Origin: Bacteroidota bacterium
GTDB taxonomy: Bacteria > Bacteroidota > Bacteroidia > Chitinophagales > Chitinophagaceae
Assembly: GCA_023428755.1 (NCBI GenBank)
Contig: JAEYWX010000012.1
Coordinates: 1 to 64,000 of the forward strand
Direction of reading: 5' to 3'
Length of the DNA stretch: 64,000 nt
Below the pieces are notes generated by a model, which was given only the letters and a program-made list of their open reading frames with translations, was not told the DNA's origin and did not search any database. The position numbers and the translations under genes are program-made. Shown here piece after piece: positions 25,137-35,537 of this stretch (position 1 is the stretch's first letter; every line of letters starts with the position of its first letter).

Positions 25137-25350
25137 ATCTGTTTTTTAAAACGAAAATAAATACTCATCCTCCGCATCACCATACAACTGCATTCAATTG
25201 CTGAAAAGCGGTAATGAATTGAACAAAGAAGTCTGTTCCTGTGAAAACGATCTTTCGCAGTTCATTCCACACAACAAACAATTCATGCTACATCATCTTT
25301 CACAAGTGAACTTCTGAAAGCAGTTTTGCAGGAATTAAACCTTTTCATTT

Positions 25351-27195
25351 ATGCAAGTTGTTGTTGCTCTCCTGTTTCTGCTTACGGCAGTAAGCGGCTT
25401 TTCACAAACCGATACTTCGTATCAGTTACTCTGGTACAAAGGGAAAAAAATAAAACCCAACGTATTGCTTACTCCCAAAGGAGATACAGTACGTTTCAAT
25501 TCCACAACAGGTCAGTTGAAAGTGATCAGCAAAACCGGCGAAGGCAAACGTTTTGATAACATGCAGCTGGAACTCAGCAAAACCAACCAACGTATTCTGC
25601 AACAGGTAAAACAGTTTGAAAAATTTCCCAAACCCATTCTCACCTATTATGCAGCTGCGGTTGAACAAACGTTTATCGCTGTACAGGAACAATACAGCCG
25701 CATTTTATCCAATGTGATTCAGTTGCCGGATATTCCTGCAGGTAGTGTTATATCAAAACCCGGTGTGGGTGGTGTTTCGGCAAATGATCCCGACGAAGAG
25801 TTTGCAGAAACGATTCGTGAATTTCGCCAGTATTACAAAGATCACGCAAACGATAATTTAAAACTTGTTCCCGTACCACCCGATTATGATTACAATTACT
25901 GCTTTACCTGCGATGAAGAAGGGAAAAATGCATTTGAAGAAGCACTCACTGTATTTCGGAAACAGCTCACACAAGGCGATAAAGAAATGCTGGAGAAAGC
26001 TTTTATGATGGGACGTAAAGCGTTCTTTGCATATGGTGAAGGCGATAAGCTTCGTCGGGTAATGAATGAAGTGGAGATGATGAAAAATTATGTACTCGAC
26101 CGGCTTGCTGTTCGTGTAAACACGCTGCTTGAAAAATATATTGAAGACCCAGCTAAAACATACGCAGTGTTGCAGGTAACACTGGAAGCAGAACGAATTC
26201 GCCAGTTGCTGGGCCGTGAAGCAGAAGAAAACATGATTCCGGATGATTATTATGAAAAAGCATTGCTCACTGTAAAAAAGAAATTTCTACGTGCAGCAGA
26301 TGAACGTGATTATGCAATTGCATTGAATCTACCGGCCATTCTTTCGCATGAGCGTACCATGCAGTTGATGGGAAATAAGAGCAGCGAATTTCTTAACAAA
26401 ATGCTTGGCTTTAACCAGTTTAAACTCAACAGCAACATCACTGGTAAAATTGGTAACGATGGTGGTTATATTGCCGGACATATCCGTGGTGATAATTGGT
26501 TTGCTGCCATCCCCGACAGCAGTTGCCGGTTGCGTTGGGTGCAAGCAGGGCCCGATATACATCAATCGAAATTCAATTTATTATCAGCTGAATTCAGAGG
26601 ACAGGCTGTTGATATTCCTTACGTGGGTACCAAAAAATGGATGAGTGATGTGCCATTGCTGCGTATTGACTTTTGTACCAAACAGCAAGACAGCATTATT
26701 GCCTATCCTTTTTACCCCGAAGGTTTCGAGGAGTTATGGCTGTTTCCACAACCAATGGGTGTTACCAATGTGGCACAATTACGAGCCGTATTGTTGGGAT
26801 GTTTTATGGACATTCAACAAATGAAACAGGATGCACAAACTTTGCAAAATCCGCAGCAGATTGAAAAAATGAAAAAGGAAATGATGGCGCAGTATGAATT
26901 GATGATGAAACAAATGAAAGATGGAAAAATGCCAGCGTCGGGCGATATGAGTTTACAATCATTGAACCAGTACAACAACTTCCAGGAAATGAAACGCAAG
27001 GTAACAGACATGGTTCACCAGAAAGATCCCGGTAAATATGTGTTTCAACCAACGGTACAAAACAAAGACAAAGTGATTGTGAAAGACCGCATCAACGGAA
27101 AAGAATTATTTCCTGAAAATGCAGCCACCGAATATGCCTGGTTTCATCTTACACTGGAACATGATCCTGACGGGCCATATAAATTGCGGTTGTAA
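25351..27195 (+). CDS. Large exported protein of unknown function
   Basis: The 614 residues have a signal peptide ending G-F-S-Q. The mature region is mostly helical and charged (about 50-350), with a Cys pair Y-C-F-T-C-D-E near residue 190. A beta-rich middle follows (about 355-480), then a Met/Gln/Lys-rich stretch (about 490-560) that could form a coiled coil. No family is recognised. A strong hairpin follows the stop. The signal suggests a periplasmic or outer-membrane-associated role. Confidence 0.65.
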   Translation: MQVVVALLFLLTAVSGFSQTDTSYQLLWYKGKKIKPNVLLTPKGDTVRFNSTTGQLKVISKTGEGKRFDNMQLELSKTNQRILQQVKQFEKFPKPILTYYAAAVEQTFIAVQEQYSRILSNVIQLPDIPAGSVISKPGVGGVSANDPDEEFAETIREFRQYYKDHANDNLKLVPVPPDYDYNYCFTCDEEGKNAFEEALTVFRKQLTQGDKEMLEKAFMMGRKAFFAYGEGDKLRRVMNEVEMMKNYVLDRLAVRVNTLLEKYIEDPAKTYAVLQVTLEAERIRQLLGREAEENMIPDDYYEKALLTVKKKFLRAADERDYAIALNLPAILSHERTMQLMGNKSSEFLNKMLGFNQFKLNSNITGKIGNDGGYIAGHIRGDNWFAAIPDSSCRLRWVQAGPDIHQSKFNLLSAEFRGQAVDIPYVGTKKWMSDVPLLRIDFCTKQQDSIIAYPFYPEGFEELWLFPQPMGVTNVAQLRAVLLGCFMDIQQMKQDAQTLQNPQQIEKMKKEMMAQYELMMKQMKDGKMPASGDMSLQSLNQYNNFQEMKRKVTDMVHQKDPGKYVFQPTVQNKDKVIVKDRINGKELFPENAATEYAWFHLTLEHDPDGPYKLRL

Positions 27196-27231
27196 AAAAG
27201 CAAATACCTCAATAATAGAATCGGTTACAAA

Positions 27232-27264
27232 AACAGAAGGAAGTCTATGGTACTTCCTTCTGTT
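27232..27264. terminator. Bidirectional hairpin
   Basis: AACAGAAGGAAGT (27232-27244) and its exact reverse complement (27252-27264) lie between two convergent genes. Confidence 0.75.
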
Positions 27265-27282
27265 AACATACTGAATGCAAGA

Positions 27283-27864
27283 TCAAAACTTCGCTGGCAA
27301 AAAGAACTCTCCGTTTGTAATACTCGTTTTGTTATTCACATCAGGTTCTCCGTTCGATTTTTGAAGATACACCGTTCCCGAAAAACTACCTTTGATCGAG
27401 CTTGCTGTAAGCTCAGTTATGCTGATGTTACAGTCTCTTATAACCGAAGGATACGAATAAGGAGGAAGAGGATCGTAGGATCCAATTGATAAATTACCAA
27501 AGCCGGAAGGATTATTCACATAAAGCATAGTCATTTTTGGCTGGTAACTATAAAGCAATTCTGATTCTTTAAAGTTTGTACTTGCATTCAGTGGTTTATC
27601 AGCGTAAATGCCTATTTGAATTGAATGAGCATTCATGTTGGCTGCTGCCACCGTGTATATATGTACTTTGTTCCCAGCCACTGTAATTGAATCATAAAAT
27701 TGGCTGGTTGTTGCTGGGATTGTAAAATTTTGTTGTGTGCCATTTGCTTTAAATCGCACAAAGTAAGAGCCGGTATTTACATCCGCTACATCCGACTTTT
27801 TGATACAGCTTGTAGCAGCAACAATTGCTGAAAAAATTAAAAAATAAAGACCTTGCGTTTTCAT
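27283..27864 (-). CDS. Lipoprotein of unknown function
   Basis: About 193 residues from the ATG at 27864 (M-K-T-Q-G-L-Y-F), which puts the lipobox A-T-S-C at residues 17-20. The alternative upstream start would overlap the preceding gene and spoil the signal. The mature part looks beta-rich and Ser/Thr/Asn-rich, like many exported adhesin-type or carbohydrate-related lipoproteins. It follows the beta-barrel gene by 16 bp, so the two are almost certainly co-expressed. Confidence 0.68.
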   Translation of the reverse strand: MKTQGLYFLIFSAIVAATSCIKKSDVADVNTGSYFVRFKANGTQQNFTIPATTSQFYDSITVAGNKVHIYTVAAANMNAHSIQIGIYADKPLNASTNFKESELLYSYQPKMTMLYVNNPSGFGNLSIGSYDPLPPYSYPSVIRDCNISITELTASSIKGSFSGTVYLQKSNGEPDVNNKTSITNGEFFLPAKF

Positions 27865-27880
27865 ACAATTTCGCTTTTGT

Positions 27881-28459
27881 TTAAAACTTAAATGATATTC
27901 CCGCATTCAGAAACGAAATTCCATATCCAAGCTCAGCGTAAGCGGCAATTGCTGGAGTAAAATAATAGCGGCCGCCAACAAACCCTGTAAAACCTGCTCC
28001 ACTTCCATAGTTACCAGTGCCGGAAACACTTCCACCGCTGCCTCCCAGATTGTCTTGATACTTATATCGGAGAATATTGTAAGAAAGCATCAATCCGCCG
28101 TATAAATCAACCTTATCTGTTTCCAGGCCAGTGTAATGATAAGCTGCTCTTGCACCAACAATACTGTATTTCCATGTTTGTGAATACGTATAGCTGCCAG
28201 AACTGGCGGAATATTTTATTGATTTATATCCAATATATCCTCCTATACTTATTACACCGGGACCAGCTTCCCATGCGCCACGTTCAAAATTTACACTCAA
28301 TGCCGGGGTTTGCGAACCACCCTTCACGAAACCCAGAGTGCTGCCGAATCCAATACCTGCACTAAGTACGTTATCTCCTTTTTGAAAAGTTTGAGCATGC
28401 AGCAACTGTGAAGCACAGATTAGTATAGCTGTTAAAAAAGTTGTTATTGCCTGTTTCAT
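27881..28459 (-). CDS. Outer-membrane beta-barrel protein
   Basis: The 192 residues have a signal peptide ending L-L-H-A-Q and alternating, glycine- and aromatic-rich strands through to a terminal G-I-S-F-K-F, the aromatic C-terminal end expected for barrels assembled by BAM. The size suits an eight-stranded OmpA/OmpW-like barrel. Its partner is the lipoprotein directly downstream. Confidence 0.75.
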   Translation of the reverse strand: MKQAITTFLTAILICASQLLHAQTFQKGDNVLSAGIGFGSTLGFVKGGSQTPALSVNFERGAWEAGPGVISIGGYIGYKSIKYSASSGSYTYSQTWKYSIVGARAAYHYTGLETDKVDLYGGLMLSYNILRYKYQDNLGGSGGSVSGTGNYGSGAGFTGFVGGRYYFTPAIAAYAELGYGISFLNAGISFKF

Positions 28460-28832
28460 TGTTTACATTTTTGATGTTTCAATTATTATCACAGGCATAA
28501 AACTAATAGCTACGGACTTGGCTGAAAACCGGCATTTATTTTTTGTGCAGGCTGGTTTATTTTTTGCGTGCAGAAGTATGATAAACGTGGCATGCCTTGC
28601 TCTTAATTATTGAATTTCTCTGTCTCGTCTCTTCTTCAAATAAAACTTCATCAGCAACACAAGTATCATTCTCATTTCTCGTCTATAGTTCACCAACAAA
28701 CGAATTGCTTTCATATTACAGAACCGTAAATTTGAGAACCGTTTTTGAATCTTCCGGATTAAACGGCAAATGATAGCGTAGCATCAACCTTTAGCAGAAA
28801 ATAAAAGCAGATCTAAAACCAAAATCAGTAAG
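28460..28832. other. Divergent intergenic region with a 21-bp-spaced repeat
   Basis: No gene fits here. TTTATTTTTTG occurs at 28535 and again at 28556, each followed within a few bases by TGCAG, so the two copies lie on the same DNA face two turns apart. On the minus strand they are 75-100 bp upstream of the beta-barrel gene. The rest is AT-rich with no clear promoter match. Confidence 0.4.
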
Positions 28833-30950
28833 ATGGCAAACAACCAATTGTTCAAAATGAATTTTCGTTTTCAACAGCAATCAATCCTTTTCGTTTTCAT
28901 GTTTCTTTTTGTACTAACAGGTATAAGAGCACAAAACAGCTTGCCTGCAAAAAAGAATACAACCGAGTTCGTTCATAAAGGGGCGGGTAATCCTTACCTC
29001 CCGTTGTGGGAACACTTGCCCGATGGCGAGCCACGTGTGTTTGAAGATCCGGACAAGCCGGGAAAATTCAGAGCGTATATCATCGGCTCGCATGATCTGC
29101 GGGTGAACAGTTATTGTGGTCCCGACATCCGCATCTGGTCGGCGCCTGTTGAAGACTTGTCGAGTTGGCGGGATGAAGGTCCGGTGTTTACCTACTATAT
29201 CGACAACCAGTGGGATGTGATGTACGCTCCCGACCTCGTAGAAGTAAAACGAAAGAACGGTAAAAAAGAATATTACCTGTATCCACACAGTCGTGGACGA
29301 AACAGAGAAGCGATGGTTGCAAAAGGCGATCGACCCGATGGACCGTTTACGCCCATCAACTTAACAGCAGATGGCAAGGCAACAGTGCCGGGAAGTATTT
29401 TAGGTTTTGATCCAGCCGTATATGTTGAATACATCACCGACCCGAAAGACCCTGATTATGAAATTGGTTTTCGTGCTTATGGCTACTGGGGTTTTCAAGG
29501 TTCATCTGCCGCACAGTTAGATCAGAATACGATGTACACGTTGCGGCCCGGCACCAGCATCATCAAACCATTTTTACCGGCAAGTGCACGTTATGGCGGA
29601 CAGCTTCGTGAACCAGCCGGTACGGTGTATCCCGCCATTTTTCCCAATGAAGATTTAGGAACCTTCAATTTTTTTGAAGCATCATCAATCCGAAAAGTGG
29701 GCAACAAATTTGTAACGGTGTACAGTGGTTATTCCGGACCTGATTATGGATTGACTAGTTCCAACTCAACGTTGCGTTATGCGTATGCCGATTCGCCATT
29801 AGGTCCATGGAAAAGCGGTGGTGTGTTGGTAGATTCCCGTGCGCCGGTACTCAACCAAGATGGTAGTGCTTTGCAAACAAGTTACTCCGGTCATAATACG
29901 CATGGAAGTATTCAGGAGATCAATGGACAATGGTATGCATTCTATCATCGTCCACCCCGTGGCTTTGGTTATGCACGCCAGCCAATGGTAGCACCGATAA
30001 CTGTTGTTGCAGATGAGAAGTCTGTAGCTGATGGTGGAAAGGTTACGATAAGAGCATATGATCCTTATGCGAAAGACAATTTGTGGACCGCAAAAGACAG
30101 CCAGGGAAAAGAATACAAAGGCGCAGAAGTTACATCGGAAGGGTTTCATTTCTATGGGCTCGATCCGTATCAATATTATTCGGCCGGCTATGCCTGCTAT
30201 TTGTCAACACCATCCGTTCAACAGGATTCATGGGATATCTGGGATAACCACATGCCGATTGAAAAAGTAAAAAACGGCAACATCATCGGTTACAAATATT
30301 TCGGGTTTGGTGGTTTGTCGCAGAATAAAAACGGATTGAAAGCATTTGAAGGAACGAAACCCGGCAACCAAACGGCCTTCCATCTTTTCCTTACTCCCAA
30401 AACAACAAAGTCGTTTAAAGTACAGGTATGGTTAGATGGTCCATGGGACAATGCAACCTGGAACGGCAAAAAAATCGGCGAGATCGTTGTACCGGCGAAT
30501 GCCAAACAGGAAGTAACACAGTTTACAATTGATGTTGCGAAATATGTTGATCAACTCGATCAAAAGCATGCAATCTTTTTAGTAGCGGAAGGAGAAGGCA
30601 GCGATGAGCTGTTTAATTTAAGTGGCCTCGGCTTCAGTTCTAAGAAGAAGAAATTGGTACGACCTGTTGTTCCTGTTGTAAGCATCTATGTAAATGGAAA
30701 AGCAATTGATCTTCCTGCAACACCCGTACGATCAACCAATGCAAATGGTATTACCGAATACAATGTGTACGAAGCAACCGTAAAAATTCCTGCAGCTTCA
30801 ACAGGTATACCTGTGGTAACAGCCTCTTCCAACAACCGAACTGTAAAAGTGAATGTTACACAAGCTGCAGCAAAAGAGGGAAAAGCAGTTGTAACTTTCA
30901 ACTACAAAGGCGTTGTAAAAACATATAATGTGTTGTTTGTAGCAGAATAA
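28833..30950 (+). CDS. Family 43-type glycoside hydrolase, exported
   Basis: The 705 residues have a signal peptide ending I-R-A-Q; an ATG at 28857 is equally possible. The five-bladed GH43 fold is indicated by M-Y-A-P-D-L near residue 130 (pKa-modulating Asp), F-F-E-A-S-S-I-R-K near residue 283 (general acid Glu) and G-H-N-T-H-G-S near residue 352. The usual base Asp segment appears as G-E-P-R-V-F, with Glu instead of Asp. C-terminal regions (about 430-600 and 620-705) look like carbohydrate-binding and Ig-like modules. Likely role: trimming arabinose- or xylose-type side chains outside the cytoplasm. Confidence 0.82.
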   Translation: MANNQLFKMNFRFQQQSILFVFMFLFVLTGIRAQNSLPAKKNTTEFVHKGAGNPYLPLWEHLPDGEPRVFEDPDKPGKFRAYIIGSHDLRVNSYCGPDIRIWSAPVEDLSSWRDEGPVFTYYIDNQWDVMYAPDLVEVKRKNGKKEYYLYPHSRGRNREAMVAKGDRPDGPFTPINLTADGKATVPGSILGFDPAVYVEYITDPKDPDYEIGFRAYGYWGFQGSSAAQLDQNTMYTLRPGTSIIKPFLPASARYGGQLREPAGTVYPAIFPNEDLGTFNFFEASSIRKVGNKFVTVYSGYSGPDYGLTSSNSTLRYAYADSPLGPWKSGGVLVDSRAPVLNQDGSALQTSYSGHNTHGSIQEINGQWYAFYHRPPRGFGYARQPMVAPITVVADEKSVADGGKVTIRAYDPYAKDNLWTAKDSQGKEYKGAEVTSEGFHFYGLDPYQYYSAGYACYLSTPSVQQDSWDIWDNHMPIEKVKNGNIIGYKYFGFGGLSQNKNGLKAFEGTKPGNQTAFHLFLTPKTTKSFKVQVWLDGPWDNATWNGKKIGEIVVPANAKQEVTQFTIDVAKYVDQLDQKHAIFLVAEGEGSDELFNLSGLGFSSKKKKLVRPVVPVVSIYVNGKAIDLPATPVRSTNANGITEYNVYEATVKIPAASTGIPVVTASSNNRTVKVNVTQAAAKEGKAVVTFNYKGVVKTYNVLFVAE

Positions 30951-30985
30951 ATAACACAAGATTTCTGCAGCAAGCGATGTTCATT

Positions 30986-31017
30986 AAAAAAGGAAGCACA
31001 ATAGTGCTTCCTTTTTT
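30986..31017. terminator. Bidirectional terminator
   Basis: AAGGAAGCAC (30990-30999), an AATA loop and GTGCTTCC (31004-31011), with an A-run before and a T-run after, lie between convergent genes. Confidence 0.85.
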
Positions 31018-31035
31018 CAAATTATAGACTGCCGT

Positions 31036-34000
31036 TTAATTTTTTACTTTCACCGGTGTTGGATAAGCCGGTGCTTTAATATCCATGGCCGGCAGTTTCT
31101 TCAACTGCTCCATCAATTCTTTTACGGCACGTTCCAGTTGCGGATCACGACCATCTTGTAATGCTCTTGCATCTTGTCGCACTTCAATATCCGGTGGCAC
31201 GCCTTCGTTTTCGGCTACCCATTTTCTGGTGATGGGATCGAACACTGCATTATCCGGTGCCGTCAGTGCACCACCATCTACCAATGCATAATGCACCGAT
31301 GATTTTACCAATCCACCCCAGGTGCGTGCACCAATGAGCAAACCTGCTTTCTGCTGACGGAAGACCCAAGGAAAGAAATCGCCACCCGATCCTGCCTGTT
31401 CATTGATGAGTAACACTTTTGGTCCGAGAATACCGGCCGGTAATTTCATCGGTTTACCATTGGGTACTTCGTTGGTGAGTGATGCACGGATGGTACGTGT
31501 CATCAAGTCCACCATATAATCATCTAACAAACCACCACCATTGAAACGTTCGTCGATCACTGCACCGAGTTTATCCTGCTGTGCAAAATAGTAACGGTTG
31601 AAACTCACGAAACCGCCGCCGCCTGTATTCGGTACCCACACATACGCCAGTTTACCACCCGATAAACTATCAACCAGGCGGCGGTTATCTTCTACCCACA
31701 CACGCTGACGTAGTGCACTTTCATTCCGCAATGGTTTTACAATTTCTTTCCAGCTGCCTTCAAATGTTGGTTTGCTGTTGATGTGTAATACGGTTTGTAC
31801 ATCGGCTGTTCCATCCAATGCTTTGTAGGGATCATCACTTGCTGACAGTTCTTTTCCGTTGATACCAACAATGTAATAACCATTTTGAATTTTGATACCC
31901 GGACGATCGAGCGGACTGCTTAAACCGGGGTTCCAGCTTTCAGTGGTGTAGATGCGTGCAATTTTCCAACGACCGTTTTCTGCAACCAGATCAGCACCGA
32001 GTAATCCAATACTTGGTGTTTCCACTTCGGGATAATCACCACCAAAAACAAAACTATGTCCCACACTTAATTCACCATTCACCTGGTCGAGAATATAACG
32101 CAGATCATCTCTGTGTTTGATGTAAGGCACCAATGGTGCATAACGTTGATACACTTCGTTCCAGTTGCGGCCATGCAGATTGGGATCGTAGAAATAATCA
32201 CGCTCGTAACGCCATGCTTCTTCAAACATTTGTTTCCACTCTTCAGCACGATCAAGTTGCATCCGCAGATCGGTCTTTAAATTTTTTCCATCATTACCAT
32301 TGGGTCCACCGGTGTTAATGATTTTCCATGCACCCATTACACTGGCCAGCATTTTCTTTCCATCGGTTGAAACAGAAACACCGTTGGCGCCCATTAAAAA
32401 TTCTCTCGCTTCTTTTGCTTCCAATGTAAACTTGTGCAATACAGAAGGACGGTTGGCAACACGTTCGTTGATGAATACAACACCTGCCGGTCCTGCAATT
32501 ACATCAAAATAATTCCGCTTGGGAATGGGTAACGGAATGGTACGACGATCGATACCATCAAAATCAATCACCACTGCTTTATCCTCCTTTGGTTTATCGG
32601 TTGAAGGTTTTGGTTCTTCCTTTGGTTTTCCGTTTCCTTTTTCCTCCGGCTTTGCTTCAGGTTTTCCTTCCGCTTTGGGTTCGGGTTTCACTTCTTCTTC
32701 ATCACTGGTGGGTTTGAAAGGAGATTGGTCGCTCTTGCGCAGATTAATCACATACGCTTCGTATTCGGGCCGTGCATTTTGCGAACTGGTATTGGCCCAG
32801 CCGCTGCCCAATGCCAGTTCTGTAGTTGCCAGGAAATAAAGATGTTTGTTGTCTTTATCCCATGCCGGACAAAACGCATCGGCAAAACTGTTGGTGAGCG
32901 ATTGTACGGTTCTGGTTTTTACATTGTACACGTTGATGCTGCGCAACATATTGCTGCCTGATTTGCTGTAAGCCAACCATTGTCCATCGGGGCTCCATGT
33001 TAATCCCATGCCACCTCGTTCCATATTTGTTCCGCCAATATCAGCTGTTGTAACAGTACCGCTTGCCAGTTCTACAATCCGTATGCGTACATCATCATCT
33101 GTAAAGGCAATGTATTTTCCATCCGGACTCCATGTTGGTTCCCATGCCATCTTTGATTCACCAATAGAAATGCTGCGGCTTTTGCCCATGCCATCCTGCG
33201 CAGCAACAATTAATGCATAACCTTTTCCCCCTGCATCAGAAAACCAGGCAACCTCATTTCCCAATGGCGACCAGAGTGGAGCACGATCGGCCGTACCTGA
33301 ACTTTGGGTGATGTTGCGAACATCGCCATTCTCGGCTGGTACTGTAAAAATTTCACCTCTTGCTTCTACAATGGCACGCTTACCTGTTGGTGAAAGTGAT
33401 GCCCATGAAATACGACGGCTCACATTTTCCCAACGGGGTGCTGCCCAAGGAAAATCACCTACGACTGTTATATCAATCTGTTTTGTATTACTGCCATTCA
33501 CATCCATGCGGTGCAGCCAGCCTTCCCGTTCGTATACTAACGTAGAACCATAGCCGCTCAGCCACTTTACATCGGCACCTGTGAATTTTGTGAGCTGAGT
33601 AAGTGTGCCTGCGCCCGGTGTATAACTCCAGATATTTGAAACGCCACCATTACGGTCGCTCATGAAATAAATTTTATCGCCCAGCCACAAGGGTTGCAGA
33701 TCGGTGCTGCGATCGTTGGGCAATAATGTTTCACTGTAATCGGCAAGGTTGAGAATAATGAGCGGTGTGTTTTGTCCACCACGATAGGCCCGCCATTCCA
33801 CATCCCAGCGATCCATTTTATCAACGACCATGCGTTTTCCATCGGGTGCATAACTTCCATCGAAACCCCATTGTTTTGCCAGCAAGGTAGAAGGACCACC
33901 GGTTACCGGCACACTCCACAACCGCATATAAGAAGAGGGTGCTGTTTCCCGTTCAGATGTGTACAATACCTGTTTGCCATCGTTGCTCCAGCCACGTGTC

Positions 34001-34368
34001 ATGGAGAACGAAGGATGCCAGGTGAGCCTTGTTGCTTCGCCGCCTTTGGTCGGTACAATGTACACCGACTGACTTCCGCTGCGGTTACTGGTAAAGGCGA
34101 TCCATTTTCCATCGGGTGAAAAATGCGGATCACTTTCTACGGCAGGTGTACTCGTTAACCGCAATACATTCTGCCCGTTGAGATCGGATACCCAGAGATC
34201 GGCACCATAAATAAATGCTACCTGTGTGGCACTCACGGTTGGCTGACGTAAGAGGCGTGTGCTTTGTGCCTGCAGTGTTTGTATTGATACCAACAACAGG
34301 CATGCGAGAATTGCAATGCGTTGTTGTTTTATAAACGCAATGCATGTTTTGGATGACAAGTAAATCAT
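31036..34368 (-). CDS. Second tricorn-like S41 family peptidase
   Basis: The 1110 residues are colinear with the peptidase at 1560-4811: signal peptide ending L-Q-A-Q, PD40 propeller, PDZ and S41 domains. The likely catalytic His771 (V-G-H-S) and Ser994 (A-G-S-G-G-D) are conserved. It differs by a Pro/Glu/Lys-rich linker of about 50 residues (near 545-595) between propeller and peptidase halves, longer than in its paralogue. Both copies look active, so they may differ in substrate or expression rather than being redundant. Confidence 0.9.
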   Translation of the reverse strand: MIYLSSKTCIAFIKQQRIAILACLLLVSIQTLQAQSTRLLRQPTVSATQVAFIYGADLWVSDLNGQNVLRLTSTPAVESDPHFSPDGKWIAFTSNRSGSQSVYIVPTKGGEATRLTWHPSFSMTRGWSNDGKQVLYTSERETAPSSYMRLWSVPVTGGPSTLLAKQWGFDGSYAPDGKRMVVDKMDRWDVEWRAYRGGQNTPLIILNLADYSETLLPNDRSTDLQPLWLGDKIYFMSDRNGGVSNIWSYTPGAGTLTQLTKFTGADVKWLSGYGSTLVYEREGWLHRMDVNGSNTKQIDITVVGDFPWAAPRWENVSRRISWASLSPTGKRAIVEARGEIFTVPAENGDVRNITQSSGTADRAPLWSPLGNEVAWFSDAGGKGYALIVAAQDGMGKSRSISIGESKMAWEPTWSPDGKYIAFTDDDVRIRIVELASGTVTTADIGGTNMERGGMGLTWSPDGQWLAYSKSGSNMLRSINVYNVKTRTVQSLTNSFADAFCPAWDKDNKHLYFLATTELALGSGWANTSSQNARPEYEAYVINLRKSDQSPFKPTSDEEEVKPEPKAEGKPEAKPEEKGNGKPKEEPKPSTDKPKEDKAVVIDFDGIDRRTIPLPIPKRNYFDVIAGPAGVVFINERVANRPSVLHKFTLEAKEAREFLMGANGVSVSTDGKKMLASVMGAWKIINTGGPNGNDGKNLKTDLRMQLDRAEEWKQMFEEAWRYERDYFYDPNLHGRNWNEVYQRYAPLVPYIKHRDDLRYILDQVNGELSVGHSFVFGGDYPEVETPSIGLLGADLVAENGRWKIARIYTTESWNPGLSSPLDRPGIKIQNGYYIVGINGKELSASDDPYKALDGTADVQTVLHINSKPTFEGSWKEIVKPLRNESALRQRVWVEDNRRLVDSLSGGKLAYVWVPNTGGGGFVSFNRYYFAQQDKLGAVIDERFNGGGLLDDYMVDLMTRTIRASLTNEVPNGKPMKLPAGILGPKVLLINEQAGSGGDFFPWVFRQQKAGLLIGARTWGGLVKSSVHYALVDGGALTAPDNAVFDPITRKWVAENEGVPPDIEVRQDARALQDGRDPQLERAVKELMEQLKKLPAMDIKAPAYPTPVKVKN

Positions 34369-34536
34369 GAAATGAAGTTTGATGTGAAATGATGAGACGA
34401 TACTAATATAACAGGAAAACAGGAGGGATGCAAATGAAAGTGGGAAATGAGAAGAGTAATCATTCTGACCAATGTCTTGTAATGAATATAGACGAATTAC
34501 ATCACTAAGCCCAGAAAAACATTGCAGAGAAAAAAG

Positions 34537-35421
34537 CTACTCCTCACTAATCTGCAACTTATACCCCTTGCCGTGAATGCTGATAATTTTTACAGCGGTA
34601 TCGTGTTCCAGTTTCTTCCGCAGTTTCGACATAAATACATCGAGGCTGCGGCCCACAATTACCCCTTCATCTTCCCACACTTCTTTTTGCAACCGGTTGC
34701 GGTCGATGATCTGGTTGGGTGCTGCTGCAAGGATGCCGAGCAACTTTGCTTCCTTGCTGGTTAAAAGAATTTCTTCTGTGCCAATTATCAATCGTTGCGT
34801 TTGTTCGTAAAACAAATAGTTGCCGATGCGGAATGGTTGGCTGTTATTGCCCGTCGTTATTGATTCAATAGTTTCGTTTGTTAGAGTGGACTGTTGTTTG
34901 ATGCGCCATGCAAGGATGATCGCACTGAGCAACAACAACACACCGGCACCCATCAACCACATGGAAGTACGAACTGGTTTTTCCTGAAAACTGATAAGGA
35001 TGCTGTACGCTTTGGCCGGTTGGTTACGACCGCTGCAGGGAACAATATTTTGCTGCTGGGTTCCAAGTATCGCATAGCCGAAAATTACTTTTTCGGTTTG
35101 CGGTTCACTTACCTGTACAATATAATTGGATGGAAGTTTGTTGCGGCTGATAATACGGTCGATAATGCTCACCAGCGAATCGGGCTTAAACGAAAAACTG
35201 CTGTGAAAAGGAATTTGAAATTCGTTTGCCGAAATACGGTTGATGGGTGATACCTGCGTTGTACTGTCGTTGCTGTACAATAAAATGCTGTGGGCAATTT
35301 GCCGCATCACGATCATTTCCTTGGCCGAATCAAATTCGGTTTTGCCGGTTTGCTTTGTAACAAAGCCTACCAGTAAAAGCAGTGCACCTGCCACCACCAA
35401 TGATATGATCTTCCCTTTCAT
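34537..35421 (-). CDS. Membrane-anchored OmpR/PhoB-type transcription regulator
   Basis: 294 residues from the ATG at 35421. Order: transmembrane helix (4-22), an extracytoplasmic domain of about 130 residues, a second transmembrane helix (about 153-173), then a C-terminal winged-helix DNA-binding domain (198-291; K-E-A-K-L-L, V-F-M-S-K-L-R-K-K-L and G-K-G-Y-K). There is no receiver domain, so signalling must pass through the membrane as in ToxR/CadC, although the order is reversed from ToxR. It is transcribed divergently from a propeller lipoprotein, and the shared region holds five phased TTTAC repeats, its likely operator. Confidence 0.82.
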   Translation of the reverse strand: MKGKIISLVVAGALLLLVGFVTKQTGKTEFDSAKEMIVMRQIAHSILLYSNDSTTQVSPINRISANEFQIPFHSSFSFKPDSLVSIIDRIISRNKLPSNYIVQVSEPQTEKVIFGYAILGTQQQNIVPCSGRNQPAKAYSILISFQEKPVRTSMWLMGAGVLLLLSAIILAWRIKQQSTLTNETIESITTGNNSQPFRIGNYLFYEQTQRLIIGTEEILLTSKEAKLLGILAAAPNQIIDRNRLQKEVWEDEGVIVGRSLDVFMSKLRKKLEHDTAVKIISIHGKGYKLQISEE

Positions 35422-35537
35422 TTGTTCCTGATTCGTTGAAATAACCAAACGAAGCTACGCAAGTGAAACATTGTATGGAAACCCTTTTACACTGTTTCAT
35501 GCATAAAATTAGTCAATCGACTCTCCAGGCGTTGTTA

